The notes: generated from the letters alone by a model not told the origin. A stretch of 64,000 bases of DNA from Ochrobactrum chromiisoli (GCF_026241335.1 NZ_JAPHAV010000007.1:1-64000), one strand, 5' to 3'; counted from the first letter of the stretch, positions 6,840-15,011 are shown. Program-made: numbers and translations.

Positions 6840-7069
6840 TCATTTCATTCATTGCATCAAAGTTCCGGAACCTATGGGAACGCTTCGTGGACCCGCTGCC
6901 TCGCCTTCATCGCAAGGCGGAATCGCTCAAGGCTGAAATAGCAAAGGCCAAGAAGCAGAAGAAGCGGCATAGCCATTTCGAAGCTGAACTTCGCAGCGTC
7001 ATGGCCACCATCATCGCAGTTGAACGCGGTATTTCCTACCGCAAAGGCTCTCTGGATTGGGGGCAGTGA
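6836..7069 (+). CDS. 77-aa basic phage protein
   Basis: Starts with an ATGA overlap after ninB. The N-terminus is hydrophobic (MIISFIASKFRNLWERF) and the middle is a lysine-rich helix (LKAEIAKAKKQKKRHSHFEA). No family is recognised. It may associate with membrane or nucleic acid; that is a guess from composition. Confidence 0.6.
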   Translation: MIISFIASKFRNLWERFVDPLPRLHRKAESLKAEIAKAKKQKKRHSHFEAELRSVMATIIAVERGISYRKGSLDWGQ

Positions 7070-7494
7070 TGGCGCGGCTTGAATTCAGCAAGAAGACAAA
7101 GCGGCTAGCTCTTGAACGCTCCCAGATGCGGTGCGAGGCCGTTGGCGCGTTATATGGACTTGATGATGGTCAGCGGTGCTTCGCGCCTCTTTCAAATGGT
7201 GTCGAGTTTGATCATGAGCTTGCATCCAGTAATGGCGGCGATAACAGCTTAGAAAACTGTGTATCGGCCTGCATTCGCTGCCATCGGTTCAAAACCAGCA
7301 GATTCGACACGCCACGCGCGGCAAAGACAAAACGTCAGAGCGATAAAAGCACTGGTGTCGTTCGCCCGAAAGGCACGATCAAAAGCGCTGGCTTCCCGAA
7401 ATTCGAAAAGCCCGGCCGCATCGACAAAAAAGCCCTTCCCCCATTGCCATTGTCCCGGCTCATGCAGTCAGGGATTGCGAGGTCGCGAGCATGA
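7069..7494 (+). CDS. HNH endonuclease-like protein
   Basis: 141 aa from the ATG at 7069, which overlaps the previous stop (TGATG). The HNH motif is at about residues 46-73: EFDHELASSNGGDNSLENC followed by IRCHRF, giving the Asp-His, the central Asn and the final His, with Cys27, Cys37, Cys64, Cys68 and Cys71 as possible zinc ligands. The C-terminal third is basic. HNH enzymes nick or cut DNA. In a lytic operon this could be a packaging or resolution nuclease or a free-standing homing-type enzyme; the sequence does not decide. Confidence 0.8.
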   Translation: MARLEFSKKTKRLALERSQMRCEAVGALYGLDDGQRCFAPLSNGVEFDHELASSNGGDNSLENCVSACIRCHRFKTSRFDTPRAAKTKRQSDKSTGVVRPKGTIKSAGFPKFEKPGRIDKKALPPLPLSRLMQSGIARSRA

Positions 7495-7730
7495 TTATTC
7501 CATCAATCGACAAAGGCATTCCCATCCCCATTGATGGCCGCTTTAAGGACGCTGAACAACGCATCCGCTATCCGTTTTCGGAAATGCTACCTGGCGACAG
7601 TTTCCTAGTCTCAGGTGGTCGCAAGAAATCGGTGAAAGTAGCGATGAGCCAATACGCTCGCGGCAATGGCTGGAAGTTCACCTCTCGTGTTCAAATTGAC
7701 GGAACTGTCCGTGTTTGGAGGGTTTCATGA
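7491..7730 (+). CDS. 79-aa conserved phage protein (RYPFSEM type)
   Basis: The pattern IRYPFSEMLPGDSFLV, then YARGNGWKFTSR and a final VRVWRV occurs in many small phage and plasmid proteins of unknown function. Translational coupling with both neighbours (ATGA) supports it. The fold looks like a small beta-rich domain. No biochemical role is assigned. Confidence 0.65.
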   Translation: MIIPSIDKGIPIPIDGRFKDAEQRIRYPFSEMLPGDSFLVSGGRKKSVKVAMSQYARGNGWKFTSRVQIDGTVRVWRVS

Positions 7731-8473
7731 CCATCCCAGATGAAGCAGTACAGGCGGCAAGCAAGCGCATAGACGAGTATTATGACACACCGAATTGCGT
7801 AGGAGAAACAGCAGTTCGCGCCGCCCTCACAGCCGCTGCCCCATTCCTGCAAGGGGTGAAGCAAGAGCCTATCGGCTATTTGTTTCAGCATGAAGAAACC
7901 GGCCTGACGCAGGTTGTTGAAGTTCAGCAAGTCGAGTGGGGGTTTGAAAAGAACAATCCACGTTGGCAGAAAATCAGCCCTGTGTATTCAGCTCCTGTTT
8001 CGGCCCCATCCCCGCGTGCGCAGGTGTTGGAGGAAGCGGCTAAATGGCACGAAAGCGAAGCAGAAGGTTATGAGGCTGAAATCGGTGGTACTGACGTTAC
8101 TGGCCTAATGCTCGCTAAAGAACACCGTATCAGCGCTATAGCCATTCGTGCCCTTTCTTCTCAGCATGTAGCGGATGGCTGGTTGCCGATTGAGACAGCG
8201 CCGAAGGATGGGACAACCTTCATTGTTGTGAATACGGGTGAAATTCAGCGTTGGCACACGATAGAAGAAGGCGTTGTCATCACTGTGCCTGCGAATGACA
8301 GGCCAACAACATGCGCATTCTATGCCGAAGACCTCACTTTTATCGATGAATTCGGTGAAGTCTACAGGGTAGATGGTATCGTAATCGATGCAGAAGACCT
8401 GAACGCCGCAGATAATGTGCTTCGTCTCACCCACTGGCATCCCCTCCCAGCCTCACCGGGAGCGTCGGAATGA
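7727..8473 (+). CDS. Phage protein with C-terminal DUF551-like domain
   Basis: 248 aa from the ATG at 7727 (ATGA). The N-terminal 100 residues are of a kind often seen in rhizobial phages (AVRAALTAAAPFLQG). The last 80 residues form a DUF551-like module framed by GWLPIETAPKDGT and THWHPLPASPG. A second stand-alone copy of this module is the gene at 10907-11203. The function of the module is unknown. Confidence 0.65.
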   Translation: MTIPDEAVQAASKRIDEYYDTPNCVGETAVRAALTAAAPFLQGVKQEPIGYLFQHEETGLTQVVEVQQVEWGFEKNNPRWQKISPVYSAPVSAPSPRAQVLEEAAKWHESEAEGYEAEIGGTDVTGLMLAKEHRISAIAIRALSSQHVADGWLPIETAPKDGTTFIVVNTGEIQRWHTIEEGVVITVPANDRPTTCAFYAEDLTFIDEFGEVYRVDGIVIDAEDLNAADNVLRLTHWHPLPASPGASE

Positions 8474-9213
8474 GAGAGCTCAACGTATTAATCGGCGGTG
8501 AGTATTCCGGCACAATCCGTGATGCTTTCCTTGCGCTCGGTCATAACGCTATGTCGTGCGATTTTTCACCGACCTCCGCACCAGGCCCGCATCATCAAGG
8601 CGATTGGTCTGAGATCGAAGGCGAAGGCTGGGATTTGGCGATCTTCCACCGTACTTGCACATTCATGGCCAATTCTGGGGCAAAGCACCTTTACCTGAAC
8701 ATGAGCAAGAATGGCGGTTTAAACGAAGACCGCTGGCTTAAGATGGGCCGAGATGCTTGGTCCTTCTGGAATCACATGCAGACTTGCCCTGTGAGGTTCG
8801 CAGCATGGGAAAACCCCGTCATGCTTGGTTATGCTCAACAGATGATCGGCAAGCCAAATCAGACAGTCCAGCCGTGGTGGTTTGGCACCGACGAGAACGG
8901 CCCAGACAACGTGAAAAAGGCCACATGCTGGTGGACCAAAGGCGGTTTGCCACCACTTCGCAGAACCGGAACGCTCAATGGGTCAACAGCCCGTGACGAG
9001 GTTTTCAAGATGGCCCCTACAGTGGACCCGGAAGAACGCCGCATGGCTCGATCAAAGTTCACGCCTGGTCACGCCGCTGCAATCGCCCGCCAGTGGGGTG
9101 ATTTCGTCATGACGCAAAAACAGCATGGTACAAATCCTACCCCAAAAATGAACTTTTTCCCAGAATATGTACCAGCCACCCGCCCGACAGGAGGCAGCAA
9201 CCATGGCGAATGA
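8470..9213 (+). CDS. Phage DNA methyltransferase-like protein with altered active-site motif
   Basis: 247 aa. It resembles phage proteins related to cytosine DNA methyltransferases: a SAM-site-like N-terminus (LIGGEYSGTIRDAFLALGH), WDLAIFHRTCTFMANSG, AWENPVMLGYAQQMIG, and a C-terminal TPGHAAAIARQWG. In the family members I know, the presumed active-site segment reads HPPCT; here it is HRTCT, which keeps the Cys but loses both prolines. It may protect phage DNA from restriction, or be a non-catalytic relative. Confidence 0.6.
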   Translation: MRELNVLIGGEYSGTIRDAFLALGHNAMSCDFSPTSAPGPHHQGDWSEIEGEGWDLAIFHRTCTFMANSGAKHLYLNMSKNGGLNEDRWLKMGRDAWSFWNHMQTCPVRFAAWENPVMLGYAQQMIGKPNQTVQPWWFGTDENGPDNVKKATCWWTKGGLPPLRRTGTLNGSTARDEVFKMAPTVDPEERRMARSKFTPGHAAAIARQWGDFVMTQKQHGTNPTPKMNFFPEYVPATRPTGGSNHGE

Positions 9214-9859
9214 ATTGATCGCAGATGCTATCACTGATTACCTTGGAGAGCGTTGCCTAGATTATGCAGAAGGCTGTCCAACTTGTGAAGCGTGGGCTGA
9301 ATATGATCGTCTTTACACCCGCCGCGGTGCGGCGGTCGAAGGGTTGGAGACGGTGGCTGTACAGTATGAGGTGACAGCGTCTAACTGGACCTTGTTGAAG
9401 CCTGTCATTTCAGAACCCAAAAACCGCCGCGAGCTAGTCATCCGCTCGCAGGCAGAGGCCATAATTTCGGCGGAACGTTCGATACGGAAAACAGCAGAGC
9501 AACGTCTCGCGCAATCTCAAGATGACTTGAAGCAAGCTAGAGCCAACAACGCGGCGCTGACTGCGCGGGTTAATGGCTTTGAAGGCTTCCTAGACGATCT
9601 AGCTGAGATTCTTGGATGCGAGCGAGATATTGGCGATGTAGTCAATGAACTTGACGCAATCAACAATCGCGCCGAAGCCCTCGAAGCCCAACTCGCGGCT
9701 GCAAGGAAGGCGTTGGAAGCGACACACGAAGCAATATCAGAATACTACCGATACCAGTATGGCGGCGAGATGCGCGGCTCATATGACGGCAAGCCAGAAC
9801 GCGAGGGTCTTTGGAAGGCGATGTATCAGGCCCGCGCCGTCTTGGAGGCCAAGCCATGA
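9203..9859 (+). CDS. 218-aa coiled-coil phage protein
   Basis: The ATG at 9203 is preceded by AGGAGG and overlaps the end of the methyltransferase-like gene. The N-terminus has a CXXC-like pair (EGCPTCEAW). Residues about 85-170 are a coiled coil (RKTAEQRLAQSQDDLKQARA). The C-terminus (EGLWKAMYQARAVLEA) is a motif I associate with rhizobial phage early proteins. Function unknown. Confidence 0.65.
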   Translation: MANELIADAITDYLGERCLDYAEGCPTCEAWAEYDRLYTRRGAAVEGLETVAVQYEVTASNWTLLKPVISEPKNRRELVIRSQAEAIISAERSIRKTAEQRLAQSQDDLKQARANNAALTARVNGFEGFLDDLAEILGCERDIGDVVNELDAINNRAEALEAQLAAARKALEATHEAISEYYRYQYGGEMRGSYDGKPEREGLWKAMYQARAVLEAKP

Positions 9860-10023
9860 CCAAGCTTTTACCGACCGTTTGGATTATGCGCACCGTTGAC
9901 GGATGGTATCCAATCCAACCAAGCCAGAAATGCCGACCGGAAGATCACGGCAATCTCAACAACCACGTTATTTCAATCGAGGACGCCAGCGGCAATGTGC
10001 TGTGGCGCAGAGTGAAACAGTGA
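9856..10023 (+). CDS. 55-aa phage protein
   Basis: ATG at 9856 overlaps the previous stop (ATGA) and its own stop overlaps the GTG of the next gene. The product is tryptophan-containing and probably beta-rich (VWIMRTVDGWYPIQPS ... VLWRRVKQ). No family is recognised. Coupling on both sides is the main evidence. Confidence 0.55.
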   Translation: MTKLLPTVWIMRTVDGWYPIQPSQKCRPEDHGNLNNHVISIEDASGNVLWRRVKQ

Positions 10024-10481
10024 CCCTCATTGACAGACTATCCAAGCTGGACGGGCCTGATAGGGAAGTGGATGCGGAGATTTGCATCCTATTCCAATAC
10101 GGCGGCAAAAACTCCGAAGGCGCTTTGAATGTCAGAACTGATCCTGAATGGGGTGATGATGACGATTTGCTTTATGAACTTGATGGCGACCCTTGCTGTG
10201 CGCAAATTCCTAAACTTACCGCCTCTGTGGATGCGGCGCTCGCACTGGCTGAAAGAGTGTTTCCGGGATGCGACATAGAAACCAGCGATGTTCATGCTGA
10301 TTTTCGTGGGTCTAAAGAGCCGAGGCACATCGCGGATTTGTCATCGGATTTAGTGTGGGAGAAATATGATGGCTACCCAGAGCCCGTGTATCGAATTCGC
10401 GGAGCCGGGCAATCTAATATTCGCGCCATCGCTCTTCTGATCGCCCTCTTGCGCGCAAAGGAGGCCAGCCATGGCGAGTAA
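10020..10481 (+). CDS. 153-aa conserved phage protein, GTG start
   Basis: GTG at 10020 overlaps the preceding stop (GTGA), which fixes the start; the longer upstream frame overlaps the neighbour and is rejected. The pattern LIDRLSKLDGPDREVDAEI, then TASVDAALALAERVFPG and IRAIALLIALLRAKE recurs in rhizobial phage proteins of unknown function. An acidic patch (EWGDDDDLLYEL) is notable. No enzymatic motif is seen. Confidence 0.65.
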   Translation: MTLIDRLSKLDGPDREVDAEICILFQYGGKNSEGALNVRTDPEWGDDDDLLYELDGDPCCAQIPKLTASVDAALALAERVFPGCDIETSDVHADFRGSKEPRHIADLSSDLVWEKYDGYPEPVYRIRGAGQSNIRAIALLIALLRAKEASHGE

Positions 10482-10740
10482 GGAAGTCACGAACGCCGCG
10501 AAAGCTATTTATGAAAGCCGTAACGGTGCAGGGCGCACGCCGTGGTCGCAATTGCCGTGGTCGCATAAGGTGCCGTACTTGGACGATGCAGAGGCAGCGC
10601 GTAAGTCATTCTTCGCCGCTCTACAGGAGCCGACAGAGGGGATGTGCCTAGCCGCTCTCTACAAGTCGAAATCGTACCTTAATAGAGATATTTGGACTGC
10701 CATGCTCGCCGCCTCCGCACTAGGGGAGCAGAGTGAATGA
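10471..10740 (+). CDS. 89-aa phage protein
   Basis: ATG at 10471 lies 11 bases before the upstream stop, with an AAGGAGG ribosome site at 10458-10464. The product (AKAIYESRNGAGRTPWSQLPW ...) contains Trp/Pro-rich and helical parts but no motif that I recognise. Stop and next start overlap (ATGA). Confidence 0.6.
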   Translation: MASKEVTNAAKAIYESRNGAGRTPWSQLPWSHKVPYLDDAEAARKSFFAALQEPTEGMCLAALYKSKSYLNRDIWTAMLAASALGEQSE

Positions 10741-10904
10741 AGCTGACACCAGAAAGCGACAAGGAAATTTTACGCCGCGTCATGGCAGAACCGACCTTTG
10801 AAAAGGTTGCTGAAGCAATGAAACGCGAGAACGAGAAACGGAAACAGGGAGTTGTTGACATGCTTCGTTCTGCCGGTCGCCAAGCCCTGAAAGTCGGTGA
10901 GTGA
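10737..10904 (+). CDS. 55-aa charged helical phage protein
   Basis: ATG at 10737 overlaps the previous stop (ATGA); the stop is TGA at 10902-10904. The product is almost entirely amphipathic helix with mixed charge (MKLTPESDKEILRRVMAEP, then AMKRENEKRKQG). It is short but fits the gapless operon. No function recognised. Confidence 0.55.
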   Translation: MKLTPESDKEILRRVMAEPTFEKVAEAMKRENEKRKQGVVDMLRSAGRQALKVGE

Positions 10905-10906
10905 CC

Positions 10907-11203
10907 ATGGCTGAGCAACTGATAGCAACCGCGCCCAAAGACGGCACCGAGATTTTGGCATGGCGAAAGGATTGCGGCTGGTTCATTGCCAGCTTCACAA
11001 GCTGTAGCGCATTCCCTTTGTCTCAATCAGAAATAGACGAGTTGGACGAGGAGACCTTGTTTCAGGAAGACTGGTTCACTCAATGGCCGCAAGCATTACG
11101 CCTAGAAGGCAGCGAGGCTCCGACACACTGGCAGCATTTGCCACCATCTCCGGCAGACCGCACCGCACTGCAAGAAAGGGGGAGAGAAGATGACGAAAGC
11201 TGA
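10907..11203 (+). CDS. Stand-alone DUF551-like phage protein
   Basis: 98 aa from the ATG at 10907. It opens with LIATAPKDGTEILAW and closes with APTHWQHLPPSPA, matching the two ends of the DUF551-like module in the gene at 7727-8473. The centre differs between the two, so this is an old duplication or independent acquisition. The function is unknown. Confidence 0.65.
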   Translation: MAEQLIATAPKDGTEILAWRKDCGWFIASFTSCSAFPLSQSEIDELDEETLFQEDWFTQWPQALRLEGSEAPTHWQHLPPSPADRTALQERGREDDES

Positions 11204-11438
11204 TCCGTTTTCTTATCCACCGAGAGGATTGAACCGAGAAGAAGCAGCGCGTTATATCGGTGTGGGTACAACCAAATTTGACGAGATGGTCAAGGATGGT
11301 CGGATGCCGCAAGGGAAGCGTGTTGATGGGCGTATTGTATGGGACAGGTACAAGCTTGATGCAAGCTTTGCTGATCTACCAGACGTTTCGGGCAATCTGC
11401 TTGAAAGCCTATTGTCAAGAAAGGGCAAAGCCGCTTAG
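11190..11438 (+). CDS. Excisionase-like small DNA-binding protein
   Basis: 82 aa directly upstream of the integrase gene. The pattern LNREEAARYIGVGTTKFDEM then GRMPQGKRVDGRIVWDRYKL is the winged MerR/AlpA/Xis-type fold used by excisionases and by DNA-binding regulators. Position next to int is typical of xis. Its first codons overlap the end of the DUF551-like gene. Excision direction control is inferred. Confidence 0.75.
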   Translation: MTKADPFSYPPRGLNREEAARYIGVGTTKFDEMVKDGRMPQGKRVDGRIVWDRYKLDASFADLPDVSGNLLESLLSRKGKAA

Positions 11439-11446
11439 TTAGCCCA

Positions 11447-12553
11447 ATGGAAAATGAAAAGCGTCCGTATCTCACAAGCTTTACAGACCGCCACGGGAGA
11501 ACCCGCTGGCGGTTTCGCCGTGATGGGAAGACTATCTCTTTGCGGGGGAACACCGGAGAGCGCACCTTTGAAGAAGCATATGAGGCAGCATTGGCGGGAC
11601 TGTCGCAACCAAAGCGCAAGGTTGTTAAGCACCCAAATGCCGCATTGCCTAAGACATTTGGTGCAGCATGGAACCTAGTTATCAAATCAGCGGAATGGAA
11701 AAGGTATGAGCCTGCCACCCGCGACAAGAACGAGACGCTGGCAAATCTGTTTTTAGATAAGGCGGTTGTCGAGGGTGACCCGACGACATGGCGCAGCATT
11801 CCAGTTGATGAAATGCGTCGCCGTCATTTGAAAATGATAATATCTGATTATTCAGAAACGCCACACAAGGCTAAACATATCCTCACGGCGATCCGTAAAA
11901 TGATTACGGCCGCTATGGATGAGGAATGGATAGACGTTGATCCGTCATACAAACTCAACTGGCGACCGGAATATGTGGGCTGGAAAGCATGGACAGACGG
12001 CGCTATGGCACAGTTCGAAAAGCGTTGGCCTGTAGGCACGACGCCACGCCTTGTCTATTCACTAGCACTATGGCTTGGAAACCGAAGGGGAGATGTTGCC
12101 GGTCTAAGGTGGGATCAACGCTGCACCAAGATTGTAAATGTTGACGGGGAAGCCAAAGAGATTGACGGCTTCACGATCCGGCAAGGGAAAACAGGAAAAG
12201 AATTGTTCCTGCCTATCACGCCAATTCTGGCGGAAGTTCTCGATGCGACAGAGCGCAAAGGCGATACGGTGCTTGTAACTTCTTATGGCGAACCGTTCTC
12301 GCCTAAATCATTAACTGGAAGAATGGCAGACTGGACGCATTCGGCGAAGTTGCCAAAAGGCTACACGCTGCACGGTCTGAGAAAGACCCTTGGAAAGATG
12401 CTGGCGGAAGGCGGCGCATCCACAAGGCAGATTATGGACACACTAGGTCACGACGATATTGCGCATGCGGAACTATATTCCCGCGAAGCAGAGCAGGCAC
12501 GTCTAGCTACTGATGGTATGAATAAGATTGTCCGGTTAAAGCGAAATGGCTAA
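11447..12553 (+). CDS. int: Tyrosine-recombinase phage integrase
   Basis: 368 aa. N-terminal arm-binding-like region and SAM-like core-binding domain (to about residue 170), then the catalytic domain with Arg213 (LGNRRGDVAG), Lys248 (RQGKTGKE), His309 and Arg312 (HGLRKTLG), His335 (LGHDDIAH) and nucleophile Tyr344 (ELYSR). All catalytic residues are present. The gene points at the 3' end of the tRNA-Ile2 gene 65 bases away, the usual target of such enzymes, so it should catalyse integration there. It is the last gene of the early operon. Confidence 0.95.
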   Translation: MENEKRPYLTSFTDRHGRTRWRFRRDGKTISLRGNTGERTFEEAYEAALAGLSQPKRKVVKHPNAALPKTFGAAWNLVIKSAEWKRYEPATRDKNETLANLFLDKAVVEGDPTTWRSIPVDEMRRRHLKMIISDYSETPHKAKHILTAIRKMITAAMDEEWIDVDPSYKLNWRPEYVGWKAWTDGAMAQFEKRWPVGTTPRLVYSLALWLGNRRGDVAGLRWDQRCTKIVNVDGEAKEIDGFTIRQGKTGKELFLPITPILAEVLDATERKGDTVLVTSYGEPFSPKSLTGRMADWTHSAKLPKGYTLHGLRKTLGKMLAEGGASTRQIMDTLGHDDIAHAELYSREAEQARLATDGMNKIVRLKRNG

Positions 12554-12620
12554 CCTTTTGGCTAACCGACTTCTGGCTAACCATAAGTTATTGTTTTAAT
12601 TCAACAAATAGAGTTAATGG
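12547..12620. other. Probable attachment region: triple TGGCTAACC repeat next to tRNA end
   Basis: Three direct copies of TGGCTAACC lie at 12547-12555, 12559-12567 and 12574-12582; the first contains the integrase stop codon. They sit between int and the tRNA 3' end (12618), where lambdoid attachment sites carry short repeated arm-type integrase or Xis sites. The strand-exchange core is expected inside the tRNA 3' end. No second copy of the tRNA end is present elsewhere in the window. Confidence 0.5.
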
Positions 12621-12694
12621 TGGGCCCGGAGGGACTCGAACCCCCAACCAAGCGGTTATGAGCCGCCGGCTCTAACCAATTGAGCTACAGGCCC
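12618..12694 (-). tRNA. tRNA-Ile2 (CAU anticodon)
   Basis: A 77-nt tRNA including the encoded CCA end. The acceptor stem pairs GGGCCTG with CGGGCCC (one G-U), the D-arm GCTC and T-loop GTTCGAG are normal, and the anticodon loop is CTCATAA. The CAT anticodon fits elongator Met or lysidine-modified Ile2. The anticodon-arm context (GGCGGCTCATAACCGCTTGG) matches the Ile2 pattern rather than elongator Met, so Ile2 is preferred. Its 3' end is the probable prophage integration target. Confidence 0.9.
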
Positions 12695-13019
12695 CACGCA
12701 ACTCTGCACGTACCGCAAAGAAGCGCTGGACACAAGCTGTCAATTATACGATTTGCCCTAATACGCACATATTCGATTGCCATTCATGCAACTCAGGACA
12801 AAAACACATCAAATTTGAAGCGTTTAGTTGCAATTATTCTGCATTTCGCGTCAAATAATGGAATATTTTCCTTTAGGGGGGACTTAAATAAAGAAAAGCG
12901 TACTCCGAAAGGAATTAATAACTTTCGGTCAAGCTGAGCACTCTAATGGCAAAGCAGAAATGGATCTTTACGGAGACTGCTTTACACCGGCTGCATCAAC
13001 ATTCTCTACAGGAGATTTT
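12695..13019. other. Intergenic region upstream of bp26
   Basis: About 325 bases, AT-rich toward the right. It must hold the bp26 promoter and the tRNA promoter (minus strand, right of 12694). I see no convincing gene or terminator. An in-frame extension of bp26 to 12960 lacks a ribosome site. Confidence 0.4.
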
Positions 13020-13772
13020 ATGAATAAGCGCGCTACTACCTTTCTTGCCACTTCACTTTCGGCAATCATGCTTGCAGGCGCATTGTCATTGCCAGCCGCA
13101 GCACAGGAGAATCAGATGACGAGACAGCCAGCTCGTATCTCCGTCTCGGGCGAAGGCAAAATGACGGCTGCCCCGGATATGGCCATTCTTAATCTCACCG
13201 TTTTGCGCGATGCGAAAACTGCCCGCGAAGCAATGACGGCCAACAATGAAGCAATGGCCAAAGTGCTCGATGCAATGAAAAAGGCAGGGGTCGAAGACCG
13301 TGATCTTCAGACGAGCGGCATCAATATTCAGCCGAGCTATATCTATCCTGATGACAAGAATGGCCTGAAAGAGGCTAAGATCAGCGGCTATAGTGTCTCC
13401 AACAGCCTGACGGTTCGTGTGCGTGATTTGTCCAAGGTCGGCAATGTCCTTGATGAATCGGTCACACTCGGCGTCAATCAGGGCGGTGATTTGACTTTCG
13501 TGAATGACAATCCGTCAGCAACAATCAACGAAGCGCGCAAACGCGCCGTGGCTGATGCGATTGCAAAGGCAAAAACGCTCGCTGATGCGGCAAGCGTTGG
13601 TCTTGGTCGTGTCCTTGAGATCAGCGAGCAGAGCCGCTCTCCAATGCCAATGCCAATCGCGCGTGAGATGAAGATGATGGCCAACGCCGCGCCTCAGGAT
13701 TCAGTTCCTATTGCTGCGGGCGAGAATAGCTATAATGTTTCGGTTAACGTCGTTTTCGAGATCAAGGAATAA
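13020..13772 (+). CDS. bp26: BP26/Omp28 periplasmic immunogenic protein (SIMPL domain)
   Basis: 250 aa. The ATG at 13020 follows AGGAGA by 4 bases and opens a signal peptide of about 28 residues ending LSLPAAA. The mature protein is a SIMPL/DUF541 domain matching Brucella BP26 very closely over its length (for example [36 protein letters not shown] and the C-terminal [15 protein letters not shown]). Brucella BP26 is a periplasmic protein that forms a channel-like oligomer and is a known serodiagnostic antigen. Several substitutions from the Brucella sequence point to an Ochrobactrum-type host. Confidence 0.95.
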   Translation: MNKRATTFLATSLSAIMLAGALSLPAAAQENQMTRQPARISVSGEGKMTAAPDMAILNLTVLRDAKTAREAMTANNEAMAKVLDAMKKAGVEDRDLQTSGINIQPSYIYPDDKNGLKEAKISGYSVSNSLTVRVRDLSKVGNVLDESVTLGVNQGGDLTFVNDNPSATINEARKRAVADAIAKAKTLADAASVGLGRVLEISEQSRSPMPMPIAREMKMMANAAPQDSVPIAAGENSYNVSVNVVFEIKE

Positions 13773-13783
13773 CGACAATAGCA

Positions 13784-13816
13784 AAAGCCAGCCCGATCCA
13801 ATCGGGCTGGCTTTCA
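13784..13816 (+). terminator. Terminator after bp26
   Basis: A 14-bp perfect stem (AAAGCCAGCCCGAT / ATCGGGCTGGCTTT) with a 3-base loop; the T tract is short (TTTC). It may serve both bp26 and the convergent gene ending at 13848. Confidence 0.8.
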
Positions 13817-13847
13817 CAATTCTGATTTAAGAAAACCGAAACGCGCT

Positions 13848-14204
13848 CTATCGAATAATCGGGCAACCGCGCACATTTGCGAAGACGACACCCGTCGGAC
13901 GACCGTGACGGAAACCCCTAACCTGAACAGATTTACCGCGATGAATAACCCGTGCGTTGCGGATACCCATGCGATGGGCCTTCATCTTGGCACTCTCAAC
14001 AGAACAAGCCGGGCCACGATGATGCGGGCCGGCCTGATGACGATGACCACGATAATCGATATTGATGCCTGAGGAATATTTCGCGGTGCTGACCGAAGGA
14101 GCGGATGCAGGCGATGCGGCATTTGCCGATGCACCAGCGGTGAAAACGACAGCGAGACCGATTGCAGCAGTGACGATGAATGATTTGAGCGACAGTGCGG
14201 ACAT
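13848..14204 (-). CDS. Small secreted His/Arg-rich protein
   Basis: 118 aa using the ATG at 14204, chosen because AAGGA lies 8 bases upstream; a longer frame to 14300 has no such site. Residues 1-27 are a signal peptide (FIVTAAIGLAVVFTAGASANA). The mature part is basic with many His (GHRHQAGPHHRG) and two Cys that could form a disulfide. It looks like a conserved rhizobial periplasmic protein, but I recognise no named family. Confidence 0.7.
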   Translation of the reverse strand: MSALSLKSFIVTAAIGLAVVFTAGASANAASPASAPSVSTAKYSSGINIDYRGHRHQAGPHHRGPACSVESAKMKAHRMGIRNARVIHRGKSVQVRGFRHGRPTGVVFANVRGCPIIR

Positions 14205-14434
14205 CTTAAAATCCTTTCGAACTTTCATTGGGCGATCCTCACCCAGAACATCCGATAAGTATTCGAATGAATGTGAACGCAAAGCCAAGGGCGTGTTCAC
14301 ATACTATTCAGATAGATCAAGACCGTAGCGTAATTTTATAAAACCATTTTAAATCAGCACTTTATCTGGATATTCACACTGAAAATCTGATCAAGTCGCC
14401 AACAGTAAACTCAAGTAATCTGCCTATCAGCCAA

Positions 14435-14881
14435 TCAATCGAGCGGGACCATGTGCTGGATATATTCCTCTTCGTCCTCAAGCTCGTGATCAAATGCTGT
14501 CACCCGGCCACGAACAGAGACGCCTGCTTCATGAATCGTATCCGGTGATCCTGAAACCAGCGGGTGCCACCAATAAAGATCGGCACCTTCTGCAACCAGT
14601 CGATAGGCGCAGGTCGCAGGCAACCAGTTGACCTCATAAACAATCTCTGACGTCAAAAACACGCAGTCCGGCACACTGGCACGGCGATTGGGATAGTCGC
14701 TGCACTTACAGCTATCTGCGTCCAGCAGCGTGCAAGCCACCGTTGTCCAGTAGACTTCGTCAGTGTCGTCATCCAGCAACTTATGCAGGCAGCACTGTCC
14801 GCAACCGTCGCACAGGCTTTCCCATTCCTTACGGGTAAGCTGCTCAAGAGATTTGGTCTGCCAGAAAGGTTTCTTATTCAT
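14435..14881 (-). CDS. UPF0260/YcgN-family cysteine-cluster protein
   Basis: 148 aa. The family core is clear: [14 protein letters not shown], then [16 protein letters not shown], then PDCVFL, giving the conserved cysteine cluster likely to bind metal or an iron-sulfur cluster. The C-terminus ([19 protein letters not shown]) is also diagnostic. The biochemical role of YcgN is not established. The ATG at 14881 gives the normal family length; the frame can be extended to 14998 but would include the dispersed repeat at 14895-14929. Confidence 0.88.
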   Translation of the reverse strand: MNKKPFWQTKSLEQLTRKEWESLCDGCGQCCLHKLLDDDTDEVYWTTVACTLLDADSCKCSDYPNRRASVPDCVFLTSEIVYEVNWLPATCAYRLVAEGADLYWWHPLVSGSPDTIHEAGVSVRGRVTAFDHELEDEEEYIQHMVPLD

Positions 14882-14894
14882 AGGGCTGCATATA

Positions 14895-14929
14895 GAGCAT
14901 TTGCAGCAAAAGTGCGTAGCGGTTTTGCA
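14895..14929 (+). repeat. Dispersed palindromic repeat, copy A
   Basis: A 35-bp imperfect palindrome beginning GAGCATTTGCAGCAAAA and ending GCGGTTTTGC. It is shared with copies at 29456-29490 and 57643-57676, all in the same orientation and all beside gene ends. Such intergenic repeats are common in Brucella and other rhizobiales. Confidence 0.75.
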
Positions 14930-15011
14930 TAAATTGGCATGGGCAAATCGCCGCCCTTTCCGATTGCCCGCTCCTTCGGTTGCATCTGTCAGCCACACTC
15001 ACAATGCAATA

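Noticed and set aside
1..12600. Second copy of the tRNA 3' end that would mark the other prophage att site
   Set aside because: I found no match to the tRNA T-arm/acceptor sequence left of 12618, so the left boundary must be outside the window.
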